Shown piece by piece: positions 17,197-26,796 of a DNA stretch of 64,000 bases (its first letter is position 1; each line of letters starts with the position of its first letter). Under the pieces are notes generated by a model. The model was given only the letters and a program-made list of their open reading frames with translations, searched no databases and was not told the DNA's origin. The stretch is from Oerskovia turbata (GTDB lineage: Bacteria; Actinomycetota; Actinomycetes; Actinomycetales; Cellulomonadaceae): NCBI RefSeq assembly GCF_000718325.1, contig NZ_JOFV01000009.1, positions 90,446 to 154,445 of the forward strand, read 5' to 3'. Made by a program: the position numbers and the translations under genes.

Positions 17197-18105
17197 ATGA
17201 AGGTTCTGCTCACGGGCGGCACGGGCTACATCGGGTCCGCGGTGCTGACCGCGCTCACGGCGCACGGGCACGAGGTGACGGCCCTCGTCCGCAGCGAGGG
17301 TTCCGCGCGCAGGGTCGAGGCCGCGGGCGCGACGCCCGTGGTCGCCGACATCACCGACCCGACCGCGGTCGCCGCGCTCCTCGCCGACGTCGACGCGGCG
17401 GTCCACGCCGCAGCCGCGAGCGACGGCACGAGCCCCGCGATCGACACCTCGGTCGTCGACGCGGTCCTCGCGACCTTCGACGGCACGACCAGGCCGTTCG
17501 TCCACACGGGCGGCATCTGGGTCTACGGGGACGGGGACGCGATCGTCGAGGACTCGCCCCTGGACCCGCCCGCGATCGTCGCGTGGCGCGTCCCGATCGA
17601 GGAGCGCCTCCTCACCGCCGCGGCCCAGGGCGGCGTGGTCGCCTCGGTCGTCGTCCCGGGCGTCGTGCACGGCCACGGGGCCGGCATCCCGGCGCTCCTC
17701 GCAGGAGCCCCGCGCACCGGGCCCGACGGCGCCGCGCTCACCCTGGTCGGCAGCGGCACCCAGCACTGGGCGACGGTCCACGTCGACGACCTCGCCGAGC
17801 TCTACGTGCTCGCGCTCGAGCAGAGGCTCACGGGTCGCCTCCTGGGCACGAGCGACGACAGCGTCACGGTCGCCGACCTCACGCGGGCCGCGAGCCGCGC
17901 TGCCGGGCTGGGTGGCGCCGTCGGGCCGGAGAGCGACGACGCGAGCCGCGAGCGCCTCGGCGTGCCCTTCGCCGACGCGCTCCTGCTCGACCAGCGCGCC
18001 GCGACCACGACGCGCTCGCGTGCGGCGGGCTGGTCGCCCACGCGACCGTCGCTCGCCCAGGAGCTCGAGACCGGGAGCTACGCGCCCGCCCCCGCGGCGC
18101 ACTGA
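17197..18105 (+). CDS. NAD(P)-dependent epimerase/dehydratase-like SDR
   Basis: A 302-residue atypical extended short-chain dehydrogenase. The N-terminus shows the dinucleotide motif GGTGYIGSA (7-15), and Asp residues in VADITD follow strand 3. The classical YxxxK is not obvious: the corresponding region reads GGIWVYGDGDAIVEDS, so catalysis may differ, as in NmrA/isoflavone-reductase-like members. A GAGGAGG-like ribosome site precedes the ATG. Likely controlled by the divergent HxlR regulator, which suggests a role in electrophile or xenobiotic turnover. Confidence 0.82.
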   Translation: MKVLLTGGTGYIGSAVLTALTAHGHEVTALVRSEGSARRVEAAGATPVVADITDPTAVAALLADVDAAVHAAAASDGTSPAIDTSVVDAVLATFDGTTRPFVHTGGIWVYGDGDAIVEDSPLDPPAIVAWRVPIEERLLTAAAQGGVVASVVVPGVVHGHGAGIPALLAGAPRTGPDGAALTLVGSGTQHWATVHVDDLAELYVLALEQRLTGRLLGTSDDSVTVADLTRAASRAAGLGGAVGPESDDASRERLGVPFADALLLDQRAATTTRSRAAGWSPTRPSLAQELETGSYAPAPAAH

Positions 18106-18184
18106 GGCCCACCGGGCCGGGGCTGGACGCGGCCCCGGCCCTCCGGGAAGATGTGGCGACCCGCCCCGCGACGAGAGCGAGACC

Positions 18185-18799
18185 ATGGCCGACACTGCTT
18201 CCCCCCGGACGCCCGACCGTCGCGAGACCCGCGCCCGGGACGAGGGCAGGGCCGGTGCGCTCGCCCTGACGGGTGCCGTGATCGCCTGGGGCCTTGCGCT
18301 CATCCACCTCGTCAACGGCTTCACCCGGCCGCTCGGGCTCGTCGACGTGCGCCTTCTCGACGCCGCCAGGGCCACCGGTGCCGCGGAGGTCGGGACCGAC
18401 GAGGTCGGGGTGACCGCCGTCCTGGGGGAGTCCATGCCCTGGACCGACGTCTACCTCCACCGCCCTCTCGACAAGATCGACCTGATCGCGTTCTTCGCGC
18501 TGGTCGGCGTGGCGTTGTTCCTCACCTACCTGCTCGCCCGGCGAGGCCCGCGCGGAGCGCGCGCCGTCCTGGACGGCACGGCGACGGCCCGCTGGCTCGG
18601 GATCGCGCTCGTCGCGGTGGGCGTCGTGCCGGCGCTCGCCCAGGAGCAGGGGACCCTCGTGCGCCTCGCCGACGCCGGGCTCTCGGACGTCCTCGCCCCG
18701 GCCCACCCGGACCTCGGGTGGGGGTGGGTCGTCGCGGGGATCGGCGTGACGTTCGTGGTCCCGGCCCTTCGGAAGGCGTCGCGGCGGGGGCGCGACTGA
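18185..18799 (+). CDS. Four-helix membrane protein of unknown function
   Basis: A 204-residue protein with four predicted membrane segments (about 25-45, 100-122, 139-157 and 175-194), a polar 45-residue loop after the first, and basic residues at both ends. I do not recognise the family. It follows the epimerase gene by 79 bases in the same direction and may be co-transcribed. Confidence 0.65.
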   Translation: MADTASPRTPDRRETRARDEGRAGALALTGAVIAWGLALIHLVNGFTRPLGLVDVRLLDAARATGAAEVGTDEVGVTAVLGESMPWTDVYLHRPLDKIDLIAFFALVGVALFLTYLLARRGPRGARAVLDGTATARWLGIALVAVGVVPALAQEQGTLVRLADAGLSDVLAPAHPDLGWGWVVAGIGVTFVVPALRKASRRGRD

Positions 18800-18929
18800 C
18801 GGTCCGGGACGCACACGACGTTCATCCGATCGTCGTGCGGGCGCCCCGCCGAGGACACCGCGGCGCCGGACGTCGGGGCTAGCGTCGCGAGCGACAACGC
18901 ACCGGACCACCGGAAAGGGCACTTCGACG

Positions 18930-19604
18930 ATGACCCTCACACTGACGCTCGTCCGCCACGGCCAGACCGTCCTCAACGCCCGCCGCCACCTGCAGGGTGC
19001 GTGCGACTCGCCGCTCACGCGGACGGGCCGAGCGGGGGTGCGCGTCACCGCGCAGCACCTCTCGCGCCACGAGTTCGACGCCGCCTACTCCTCGCCCCAG
19101 GGGCGCGCCGTGCTCACGGCGATCGAGATCCTGCGCCACCACCCCGACCTGAGGCTCTCGGTCGACGAGGACCTGCGCGAGCTGTCCTTCGGCACGTTCG
19201 AGCGACGGCCCGAGCGAGAGCTCGACGCGGTCGTCCCCTGGAGCACCCTCGTGCCCGCGGTGCTCGCGGGCACCCACCCGGGCATCGGCGGGGGAGAGCC
19301 CGGCGCCGCGTTCATGGCGCGCGTGCGGGCGGTCCTCGGTCGGATCGTCGCCGCGCACGACGACGCGGCGGGCCCGGGCGCGGACCGTGACGAGCACGTG
19401 CTCGTCGTGGGCCACGGGCTGACGCTGGGCGCGATGCTCGCGACGATCCAGCCGACCGGGCTGGTCGCGCTGCCCAACGCCTCGGTCTCGACGGTCGAGG
19501 TCTCGGGTGGTGTCGCGCGCGTCGTCACCGCGGGGGTCGACGTCGCCGGGCACGGATCGGTCGCTGCACGACCGGCCCCGTCCGTGGTGCCCTTGTCGGC
19601 CTGA
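18930..19604 (+). CDS. Histidine phosphatase (phosphoglycerate mutase-like) family protein
   Basis: A 224-residue cytoplasmic protein. The catalytic phospho-histidine lies in LVRHGQT (Arg9, His10), a second arginine follows in the SSPQGRAV block, and the late catalytic His is in VVGHGLTLG. The acid/base Glu is in RELSFGTFE. It may dephosphorylate a sugar phosphate or nucleotide; the family is too broad for a precise call. A strong hairpin follows the stop. Confidence 0.88.
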   Translation: MTLTLTLVRHGQTVLNARRHLQGACDSPLTRTGRAGVRVTAQHLSRHEFDAAYSSPQGRAVLTAIEILRHHPDLRLSVDEDLRELSFGTFERRPERELDAVVPWSTLVPAVLAGTHPGIGGGEPGAAFMARVRAVLGRIVAAHDDAAGPGADRDEHVLVVGHGLTLGAMLATIQPTGLVALPNASVSTVEVSGGVARVVTAGVDVAGHGSVAARPAPSVVPLSA

Positions 19605-19609
19605 CGCCC

Positions 19610-19656
19610 GCCCGACGGCGCCGCTCACCTCCTCGGGGTGGGCGGCGCCGTCGGGC
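19610..19656 (+). terminator. Perfect 15-bp-arm hairpin containing the GACGGCGCCG word
   Basis: GCCCGACGGCGCCGC (19610-19624) and GCGGCGCCGTCGGGC (19642-19656) pair perfectly across a 17-base loop just after the phosphatase stop. There is no T run. The arm carries the same word that recurs in several other intergenic gaps of this window. Confidence 0.6.
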
Positions 19657-19704
19657 GTCCGGTCCCCGTGGTGCGCCCAGCGGCGGGCACCGGGCGGCGT
19701 CCTG

Positions 19705-19732
19705 TTGCGCTCCGACCGGGCGTGCCTACCAT
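19705..19732 (+). promoter_or_regulatory. Promoter of the PAS-ANTAR gene
   Basis: -35 TTGCGC (19705-19710), a 16-base spacer and -10 TACCAT (19727-19732), about 60 bases before the start codon. Confidence 0.5.
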
Positions 19733-19790
19733 CGGAAGGGATGGGCCCGGGCGGAGGGCAGCCGCCGGAGGACTGGGGAGTGTCCACGTG

Positions 19791-20480
19791 ATGGCACAGG
19801 ACGAGAACGACAAGGACGGCCGCGACCTCGAAGCAGCCCTGCTCGCCGGAGGGCCGCAACCCGTCGCGCGCTACACGCTCGACGTGCCCACCGGCCGGTG
19901 GTGGTGGTCCGACGAGCTGTTCGAGATGCACGGCTTCGCGCCCCACGAGGTCGTCCCGACGACCCAGCTCATGCTCGCCCACAAGCACCCCGAGGACGTG
20001 GCCCGGGTGGCCGGGGTCCTCGCGGACGTCACGCGCACCGGCGACCCCTTCAGCTGTACGCACCGGATCGTCGACGCCACCGGGCGCACCCGGATCCTCG
20101 GGGTGGTCGGCCAGGGCGACGTCGACCCGGCGACCGGTGAGGTCACCCAGGTCGCGGGCTACTTCATGGACCTCACCGACTCGCAGGAGGCCCTCGCCCA
20201 GGCGCACGCGTCCCGCGCGGTCTCGGCGTCCGCGGCCCGGCGGGCGACGATCGAGCAGGCCAAGGGCGCGCTCATGGTCGTCTACGGCCTCGACGACGAC
20301 GAGGCGTTCGAAGTTCTGCGACACCACTCGTCGGTCACCAACGAACCCGTGCGCGAGCTCGCCGCGCGGCTGCTCGCGAGCCTCGCGGGCGGCACCGACG
20401 GCTCGTCGCTCACCCGCGAGGACCTGGACCACTTCTTCGAGGTCCCTCGGCCACCGACCCGGACGAGCCAGGCGGGGTAG
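19791..20480 (+). CDS. PAS domain protein with RNA-binding ANTAR output
   Basis: A 229-residue predicted sensor that acts on RNA antitermination. A PAS_3 domain (about residues 25-125; the WWWSDELFEMHGFAP block) would sense a signal, and an ANTAR domain follows (about 148-210; ATIEQAKGALMVVYGLDDDEAFEVL). ANTAR proteins typically bind paired hexaloop hairpins in leader RNAs. GGGGAG lies 10 bases before this ATG and 7 before an adjacent in-frame GTG at 19788, which could be the true start. There is no histidine kinase, so activation may be by direct ligand or redox sensing. Confidence 0.87.
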   Translation: MAQDENDKDGRDLEAALLAGGPQPVARYTLDVPTGRWWWSDELFEMHGFAPHEVVPTTQLMLAHKHPEDVARVAGVLADVTRTGDPFSCTHRIVDATGRTRILGVVGQGDVDPATGEVTQVAGYFMDLTDSQEALAQAHASRAVSASAARRATIEQAKGALMVVYGLDDDEAFEVLRHHSSVTNEPVRELAARLLASLAGGTDGSSLTREDLDHFFEVPRPPTRTSQAG

Positions 20481-20498
20481 GCGCGCCGTCGGGCTGCC

Positions 20499-20888
20499 TC
20501 AGGCCGAGGGCGTGCCCCCTGAGGCGGTGTCCGGCTTGCTGGGCCAGTACGCCCACTCCGCGAAGTCCGCGACGCGGCCGTCGTCCGCGAACCGCAGGAT
20601 CCACAGGTCGCGGTACTCCTGCGGCCTCGGCCCTGCGTAGCGGACCTCGACACGGACGACGGCCGCGAGACCGTCGACCGCGACGGGCTGGGCCGTCATG
20701 GTGAACGTCTCCCCGGCGTCGGCGAGCCAGAAGTCGCGGATCGCGTCGTGCCCGCGCAGCGGGTCGTCGTAGGGCGACCGCGCATAGGTGGCGTCCTCGG
20801 TGAACAACGACGCGACGGCCCCCCGGTCCTCGCCGCGCCAGGCCGCCTCGTAGGCGGCCACCCAGGTCATGACGGACTCGCGGTCCAT
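20499..20888 (-). CDS. SnoaL/NTF2-like protein
   Basis: A 129-residue protein with the cone-shaped NTF2/SnoaL fold pattern: VAAYEAAWRGEDRGAVASLFTEDATY, then GHDAIRDFW, then the beta-rich C-terminal half. Members range from polyketide cyclases to binding proteins. Not assignable further. It is 67 bases downstream of the hydrolase gene on the same strand, so it could be the second gene in that transcript. Confidence 0.75.
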   Translation of the reverse strand: MDRESVMTWVAAYEAAWRGEDRGAVASLFTEDATYARSPYDDPLRGHDAIRDFWLADAGETFTMTAQPVAVDGLAAVVRVEVRYAGPRPQEYRDLWILRFADDGRVADFAEWAYWPSKPDTASGGTPSA

Positions 20889-20955
20889 GCTTACCTCCGG
20901 GAGTGTGTCCCGGCCGGCCGAGCACCCGGTGGACGGAGCCCGGCCGACCGGCGGG

Positions 20956-21843
20956 TCAACGGACGTCCGTCCCTTCGAGGATCGTGCGGAGCGTGGACGC
21001 GAACCCGTCCGGGTCGCCGGGCATGCCGTACTCGTCCCCCATGAAGCCGCCGTGCCCGCTCGGGAACGCGACGGCCTCGGTGCCGATGTTCTTCGCGACC
21101 TCGCGGGCCGCGCGAGCAGCCATCTGCTCGCCCGACTCCTCGCCGGCCGCCAGGACGACGCGGGTCGAGACGCGGGCCAGCGCGTCGTAGTCGTGCTCGT
21201 AGTGGGTGCAGCTGATCAGGTTCTGCCCCAGCAGGGCGTCGTCGCGCGACCCGTCGTCTCCGGTGGGGAGCCCGAACGCGCCCGGGTCGGGCGCAGGCTG
21301 GTCGGCGAAGTCGTCGGGGAAGGGGCCCTCCCAGCTCGTGAGGGCGATGAAGTGCGCCATGCCCGCGCCGAACCCCTTGTCCTGGTAGGACCGCGAGACG
21401 GCCTGCACCGCGGCGAGCGCCGCGTCACGGTCCGCCAGCGCAGGGCCCGACGGCGGTTCGTGCGCCACGAGCGTCCGCACCTGCTCGGGGTGCTGGGTGA
21501 CGAGCGCGAGGGCGTTGACCGCCCCGCCGCTGCTCGCCAGGACGTCGACCGGCCCGGCGCCCAGGGCCGCGATCACGAGGTGCAGGTCGTCCGCGTGGTG
21601 GTCAGGGGTCACGGGCGCGGACGGGTCGGTGCGGGTGCTGCGGGAGACCCCGCGCGGGTCGTACGTCACGACCGGCCTGTCCGTGAAGTGCGAGGCCAGG
21701 GTCACGAACCCGTCGGCGCCCATGGGGGATCCGACGATCAGGAGCACGGGGGTCTCGGGGGTGGCGTCGGCGAGGTTCCCGCGGACGTCGTAGGTGATGG
21801 TCGCCCCCGGGGCTTCGAGGGTGCGGGTCTCGATGTCGGTCAC
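20956..21843 (-). CDS. Alpha/beta hydrolase
   Basis: A 295-residue predicted cytoplasmic hydrolase. The oxyanion region is LLIVGSPMGADG, the nucleophile elbow reads ASSGGAV (Ala replaces the first Gly of GxSxG), and the late catalytic His is in PSGHGGFMGDEYG. The cap region (about 140-205) is rich in Pro/Asp. The substrate is unknown. Confidence 0.82.
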   Translation of the reverse strand: MTDIETRTLEAPGATITYDVRGNLADATPETPVLLIVGSPMGADGFVTLASHFTDRPVVTYDPRGVSRSTRTDPSAPVTPDHHADDLHLVIAALGAGPVDVLASSGGAVNALALVTQHPEQVRTLVAHEPPSGPALADRDAALAAVQAVSRSYQDKGFGAGMAHFIALTSWEGPFPDDFADQPAPDPGAFGLPTGDDGSRDDALLGQNLISCTHYEHDYDALARVSTRVVLAAGEESGEQMAARAAREVAKNIGTEAVAFPSGHGGFMGDEYGMPGDPDGFASTLRTILEGTDVR

Positions 21844-21994
21844 GGTCGGGCCTCTCGTCGGGTGCGCGGGACGGTGTGGGCGCCGGCCGTCTCAGCGGTA
21901 GGGGACCAAGACCTGCCGCGTCGTCGGAACTCATCGCACCGTCTCGTCCCACCCTGCCTCGCGGGTGGTGGTCGTGCACGGTGAGCGGTCGGGA

Positions 21995-23317
21995 TCAGGC
22001 GGGCGATCGACGTCCCGTCCCCGGCGAGGGTGTGAGAACGCCCGGACGGGCGGCTCGTCGCGACGTCCCGGTGGCGGGGGTGCGCAGCGAGCGCGACCCC
22101 AGAGTGAGCAGCGGTGCCGTGAGGGTCACCGCGGCGACGAAGACCGCGACCCCGGGCCAGCCCGCGTGCACCCAGGTCACGCCGCCGAGCCAGCCGAGCA
22201 GGCTCGACGCGGCGTAGTAGAACGCGTTGTACAGCGAGGTCGCCTGAGCACGTCCCACGACCGCCCGGTGCCCGACCCACCCCGACGCGACCGCGTGCGC
22301 GCCGAAGAAGGACGCGGTGAGGACCACGAGCCCCAGCAGGATCAGGGGGACCTGCGGGGTGAGCGTCAGCAGTGACCCGGCGCTCATCGTGGCGCCCGCG
22401 ACCGCCAGGACCCGTCGGCGTCCCCACCGGACGGTCAGGCTGCCCGCGAGGCGGGAGGACACGGTCCCGCCCAGGTAGGCGAGGAACACGAGCGACGTGA
22501 CCGCCGGGGACAGCAGGTAGGGCGGTGCCTCGAGGCGGAACCCGAGGTAGTTGTAGATCGTCACGAACCCGCCGATGACGAGGGCGCCGTTGGCGTACAG
22601 GACGAGCAGACCGCGGTCGCGCAGGTTCGTCCGGACGAGCGAGCCGACGTGCCGCAGCCCCGCACCGTCCGGCACGAAGCCCCGTGCTCGCGGCGCGAGC
22701 GCGACGAACGCGACGGTCGTGAGCACGCACAGCCCCGACACCGTGGCCAGGCCCACGCGCCAGCCGGCGAGCTCGGCGACGCCCGCGGCGAGCACCCGGC
22801 CCGCGAGCCCGCCGATCGACACCCCGCCCACGAACATCCCTGCGACGACCGCGGTGTGCGCCGAGTGGATCTCCTCGTGCAGCAGGGTGATCGCGAGCGC
22901 CGGCACCCCGCCGAGCGCGGCGCCTTCGAGGAAGCGCCCGGCGACGAGCAGCTCGATCGTGGGTGCGAACGGTGTGAGCAGGCCGATGGTGGTCGCGGCG
23001 ATCAGGGCGATCCGGATGGCGCGGACGCGGCCGATGCGGTCGGCGACCACGGACCAGGGCAGGACGGCGAGCGCGAGACCCAGCGTCGAGGCCGAGACCG
23101 TGAGCGAGGCCGTGGGGGCGGCGATCCGGAGGTCGGAGGAGATCATCGGCAGGATGCCCTGCGGCGAGTAGAGCTGGGCGAACGTCGCGAGTCCTGCGCA
23201 CACGAGCGCCGCGACCGTTCTGCGGTAGCCCTGGGAGCTGCGCCGGTGCCCTGCCCACGGGGTGGTCGGAGAGGCGACGAGCGCACGGGACGCGGCCGGT
23301 GCGGGGGCTGTGGGCAT
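21995..23317 (-). CDS. MFS exporter, YnfM/arabinose-efflux type
   Basis: A 440-residue drug:H+ antiporter-1-like transporter with 12 predicted helices. The loop 2-3 motif is WSVVADRIGRVRAIRI and motif C-like glycines lie in the fifth helix. It is divergent from a LysR regulator 71 bases away, a pairing also seen for ynfM/ynfL in enterobacteria. The ATG at 23317 gives a normal N-terminus; a longer in-frame extension would run into the regulator's operator and is unlikely. The substrate is unknown. Confidence 0.85.
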   Translation of the reverse strand: MPTAPAPAASRALVASPTTPWAGHRRSSQGYRRTVAALVCAGLATFAQLYSPQGILPMISSDLRIAAPTASLTVSASTLGLALAVLPWSVVADRIGRVRAIRIALIAATTIGLLTPFAPTIELLVAGRFLEGAALGGVPALAITLLHEEIHSAHTAVVAGMFVGGVSIGGLAGRVLAAGVAELAGWRVGLATVSGLCVLTTVAFVALAPRARGFVPDGAGLRHVGSLVRTNLRDRGLLVLYANGALVIGGFVTIYNYLGFRLEAPPYLLSPAVTSLVFLAYLGGTVSSRLAGSLTVRWGRRRVLAVAGATMSAGSLLTLTPQVPLILLGLVVLTASFFGAHAVASGWVGHRAVVGRAQATSLYNAFYYAASSLLGWLGGVTWVHAGWPGVAVFVAAVTLTAPLLTLGSRSLRTPATGTSRRAARPGVLTPSPGTGRRSPA

Positions 23318-23360
23318 GGGGTCGACGCTAGGAAGCCCGGAGGATTGCGTCCAATGCATG

Positions 23361-23376
23361 TATCGGCTTCCAGATA
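23361..23376. promoter_or_regulatory. Putative LysR box (TATC-N8-GATA)
   Basis: The sequence TATCGGCTTCCAGATA has interrupted dyad symmetry containing a T-N11-A pattern. It lies 12 bases before the LysR gene and between the divergent genes. Confidence 0.5.
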
Positions 23377-23388
23377 TACGCTCACAGC

Positions 23389-24339
23389 ATGGATGCTGCG
23401 CTGGGTGATGCACTGGACGAAGAGACCCGCCGCCTGCTGCCCCTGCTGCCCGCGTTCGTCGCGGTCGCCGAGGTCGAGCAGGTCACGCTCGCTGCCGCGA
23501 TGCTCCGCGCCCCGCAACCGACCGTGTCCCGGGCCGTCGCACGCGTCGGCGAGGTGCTGGGCGTGCCCGTGGTCGAACGCCACGGACGCGGCATCCGGCT
23601 CACCGACGCAGGTCGCGCCCTCCTGCCGCACGCCCGCCAGGCGCTCGCGGCCCTCGGCGCCGGCGTGGACGCGGTGCGGTCGAGGGAGGCGCTCGCGCGC
23701 GGCACGCTGTCGGTCGCGTTCCAGACCTCGCTCGGGGAGTCCGTCGTCCCGGCCCTCATCAAGGAGTTCCTCGCCGACCACCCTGCCGTCCGGTTCACCA
23801 TGACGCAGGGCGCCCGCCGCTCGTGCCTCGACGCGCTCGACGCGGGCGAGGCCGACATCGCCCTCGTGTCACGCCTGGTCCCGTCCCCGGCAGGCCGCGA
23901 GATCCTCACGCTCTTCCAGGAGCCGCTCGTCCTCATCGTCCCGGCGGGGCACGAGCTCGCGCCGCGCCCCGGCGCCACGTTGCGCGAGGCCACCCGCTCG
24001 ACGTTCATCACGCTCAAGCACGGGTTCGGCCTGCGGGGGACCGTCGACGCGCTGTGCGCCGCGGCGGGCGTGCGCCCGACCATCGGGTTCGAGGGCGAGG
24101 ACCTGCACACCGTGCGCGGCCTCGTCGCCGCGGGCCTGGGCGTGAGCGTCCTGCCGCCGGCCCGCCACCCCGTGCACGACGTCGTCGAGATCCGCCTCGA
24201 CGAGCCCGTGCCGTCGCGCGACATCGGCGCGGCCTGGTCGCCCCACAACACCTCGCCGACGCTCGCGGCGTTCGTCGAGATGCTCCGGGCGGGGGTCGTG
24301 GACTCCAGCACGCCGGACGGCGGCGCGCCCGTCCGCTGA
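23389..24339 (+). CDS. LysR family transcriptional regulator
   Basis: A 316-residue regulator. The winged helix lies at about residues 18-78 (LAAAMLRAPQPTVSRAVARVGEVLGVPVVERHGRGIRLTDAG), followed by a linker helix and a periplasmic-binding-protein-like effector domain. It probably controls the divergent MFS exporter gene in response to the exported compound. Confidence 0.9.
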   Translation: MDAALGDALDEETRRLLPLLPAFVAVAEVEQVTLAAAMLRAPQPTVSRAVARVGEVLGVPVVERHGRGIRLTDAGRALLPHARQALAALGAGVDAVRSREALARGTLSVAFQTSLGESVVPALIKEFLADHPAVRFTMTQGARRSCLDALDAGEADIALVSRLVPSPAGREILTLFQEPLVLIVPAGHELAPRPGATLREATRSTFITLKHGFGLRGTVDALCAAAGVRPTIGFEGEDLHTVRGLVAAGLGVSVLPPARHPVHDVVEIRLDEPVPSRDIGAAWSPHNTSPTLAAFVEMLRAGVVDSSTPDGGAPVR

Positions 24340-24444
24340 CCGGCGCCGTGTCGCCACGCAAGAACCACGGTCCCCACGACATGATGAGAGTGAGGGGTGC
24401 ACGCACCGCGGCGCCCGTGCCGAAGCCCGAAGGAGACCCCGCCC

Positions 24445-25011
24445 ATGACATCCCTGCGCCGACTCGCCCCCGCCGTCTCGCTCGTCGCGCTCCTGGCGCT
24501 CACCGCGTGCGGGACGGACACCGACTCCGGCGGGAACACCTCGGACACGCCCAGCGCCGAGGAGAGCACCGCGGACGAGACCACGCCCGCCGACGAGTCG
24601 CCCGAGGCGCCGCTCGACGCGGCCGACCTGCCGATCGAGGCCGGTGCGAACGGCGTCGACCTGCCCGCGGGGATCGACGCCCCCACCGCTCTCGGCGTCC
24701 CCGGTGCGGCGTGGACCGCGCAGGACGGGTACCTGTACGTCGTGACGTTCGGGTCGAGCACGTGCCCGCACATCGCCGAGGGCGACGCGACCCTCGACGG
24801 GAGCGACGTCGTCGTGACCTTCCAGAAGGTCGACGAGACCAAGCCCTGCACCATGGACCTGCGCCCCTGGACCACGGTCGTCAAGGCCCCCGAGGGGGTC
24901 GACGAGTCGGCCGACGTGACCGTGCGCCTCGACGAGGCGGGGTCGGTCGTGCTGACGCCGCGCGCCGCCGCCGGGCAGGTCGGCGAGGCCGCGTGGGTCG
25001 CCCAGTCCTGA
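24445..25011 (+). CDS. Lipoprotein of unknown function
   Basis: A 188-residue secreted lipoprotein. The signal peptide ends in the lipobox LTAC (Cys22), then comes a Ser/Thr/Glu/Asp-rich linker (about 25-65) and a compact domain with two cysteines (FGSSTCPHIAEGD and DETKPCTMDL) that could form a disulphide. AAGGAG lies 10 bases upstream of the ATG. No known family is recognised. Confidence 0.75.
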   Translation: MTSLRRLAPAVSLVALLALTACGTDTDSGGNTSDTPSAEESTADETTPADESPEAPLDAADLPIEAGANGVDLPAGIDAPTALGVPGAAWTAQDGYLYVVTFGSSTCPHIAEGDATLDGSDVVVTFQKVDETKPCTMDLRPWTTVVKAPEGVDESADVTVRLDEAGSVVLTPRAAAGQVGEAAWVAQS

Positions 25012-25021
25012 TCTGGTGACA

Positions 25022-25067
25022 GGCCACGGCGGGCTCCGCCGGGCCCCTGTCGGGCCCCGCCGTGGCC
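25022..25067 (+). terminator. GC-rich hairpin after the lipoprotein gene
   Basis: GGCCACGGCGGG (25022-25033) pairs with CCCGCCGTGGCC (25056-25067). The loop is itself GC-rich. There is no T run. Confidence 0.6.
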
Positions 25068-25171
25068 CGGGACGGCCCGGCGGCCCGCCGCCCGTGAAGT
25101 TCGCGTGAAAGGGCAGGGCCGGGGGCGTCGTTCGAGGTCCCCGGCCCAGCCCGACCCGTTACCGTTGCCAG

Positions 25172-26716
25172 GTGAAGACGCCCCACCGCCGCACCACAGC
25201 GCTGTCCGCCGCGACGCTCGCCGTCGCCCTGCTGCTCGGGGCGTGCGCCCCCTCGCCCAAGGTGCAGAGCCCCGCCGAGACGGGCTCGTCCTCGACGGGG
25301 TCCACGGGGACCGGCGAGGACGTGCCGGCCGAGCTCGCCGAGTTCTACGGGCAGAGCCTCGCGTGGGACGACTGCGGCGGCGGGTTCGAGTGCGCGACCG
25401 CGATCGCGCCCCTGAGCTGGGACGACCCCGCGCAGGGCATGATCGAGCTCGCGCTCAAGAGGCTGCCCGCCTCGGGCGAGAAGATCGGGTCGCTGCTGAC
25501 CAACCCCGGCGGGCCGGGCGGGTCGGGCATCGAGTACGTCACGAGCGCGGCAGGCAGCATCGGCGAGCCCGTCAAGGAGGCGTACGACGTCATCGGGTTC
25601 GACCCGCGCGGCGTCGGGGCCTCGACGCCCGTCGTGTGCCTCGACGACGCCGCCAAGGACGCCTCGCTGTCCCGCGCCTACCCCGACAGCGACGAGGGCC
25701 GCGCCGAGATGGCGGCCGACCTCAAGGCCTGGGCCGACGCGTGCGCGCAGAACACGGGCGACCTCCTCGGCAACGTCGACACCCAGAGCGCCGCGCGCGA
25801 CATGGACATGCTGCGCGCAGTCCTCGGCGACTCGACGCTCAACTACCTCGGCTTCTCCTACGGGACCCAGCTCGGCGCGACGTACGCGGGGCTCTACCCG
25901 GAGAAGGTCGGGCGCATGGTCCTCGACGGCGCGATCGACACCTCGCTCACCTCCGACGAGATCTCGGCGCAGCAGGCCGTCGGCTTCGAGAACGCGCTGC
26001 GCGCCTACGTGCAGGACTGCCAGGGCGGCAAGGGCTGCCCGCTGACCGGCTCGGTCGACGACGGCATGGCCCAGGTCAAGGCGTTCCTCGACCAGGTCGC
26101 CGAACGACCCCTGCGGACCTCGAGCGACCGCCGCCTGACCTCGACGCTCGCGTTCTACGGGATCGCGCTGCCGCTCTACAACAACGAGAGCTGGTACGCC
26201 CTGACCGCGGGCCTGGACGCCGCGCTCAACGACGGCGACGGCACCATGCTGCTCGGCTTCGCCGACCTGTACAACGGCCGCAACGCCGACGGCACGTTCA
26301 ACGACAACTCGGCCGAGGCGTTCCGGGCCATCAACTGCCTCGACGCGCGCGGCAACCCCGACCCCGAGTTCATGGCCGAGCAGGCCGCCCAGATCGAAGA
26401 GGCCGCCCCGACCATGGGCTCGTTCTTCACCTACGGCGGCCTGACGTGCGCCGACTGGGCCTACCCCGTCGTGGACCAGGAGTTCGACCTCCACGCCCAG
26501 GGCGCCGCGCCCATCGTCGTCATCGGGACCACCAACGACCCCGCGACCCCGTACGTCTGGGCCGAGGGCCTCGCCAAGACCCTCGACTCCGCGACGCTCC
26601 TCACCTGGGAGGGCGAGGGACACACGGCCTACGGCCGGTCCAACGCGTGCGTCGCCGACGCCGTGGACGCCTACCTGGTCGACGGGAAGGTCCCGGAGGA
26701 CGGGAAGGTCTGCTGA
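25172..26716 (+). CDS. Secreted lipoprotein alpha/beta hydrolase, TAP-like (tripeptidyl aminopeptidase) family
   Basis: A 514-residue exported hydrolase. The lipobox LLGAC places Cys25 at the membrane. The core shows NPGGPGGSG (oxyanion region), FDPRGVG, the nucleophile elbow GFSYGTQLG and the late His in GEGHTAYGRSNAC within the C-terminal TAP-like domain. Related Streptomyces Slp/Tap enzymes remove N-terminal tripeptides. GTG start at 25172, with TACCGT close upstream, so the leader would be very short. It is paralogous to the protein at 40367-42040. Confidence 0.88.
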   Translation: MKTPHRRTTALSAATLAVALLLGACAPSPKVQSPAETGSSSTGSTGTGEDVPAELAEFYGQSLAWDDCGGGFECATAIAPLSWDDPAQGMIELALKRLPASGEKIGSLLTNPGGPGGSGIEYVTSAAGSIGEPVKEAYDVIGFDPRGVGASTPVVCLDDAAKDASLSRAYPDSDEGRAEMAADLKAWADACAQNTGDLLGNVDTQSAARDMDMLRAVLGDSTLNYLGFSYGTQLGATYAGLYPEKVGRMVLDGAIDTSLTSDEISAQQAVGFENALRAYVQDCQGGKGCPLTGSVDDGMAQVKAFLDQVAERPLRTSSDRRLTSTLAFYGIALPLYNNESWYALTAGLDAALNDGDGTMLLGFADLYNGRNADGTFNDNSAEAFRAINCLDARGNPDPEFMAEQAAQIEEAAPTMGSFFTYGGLTCADWAYPVVDQEFDLHAQGAAPIVVIGTTNDPATPYVWAEGLAKTLDSATLLTWEGEGHTAYGRSNACVADAVDAYLVDGKVPEDGKVC

Positions 26717-26796
26717 GGTCTGCTCGGAGCCGGTGCCCTGCGGGGCCCTCGTCCGGGCGGCCCAGCGGGTGGCCCGACGGCGTCGCAGGAGCCAGT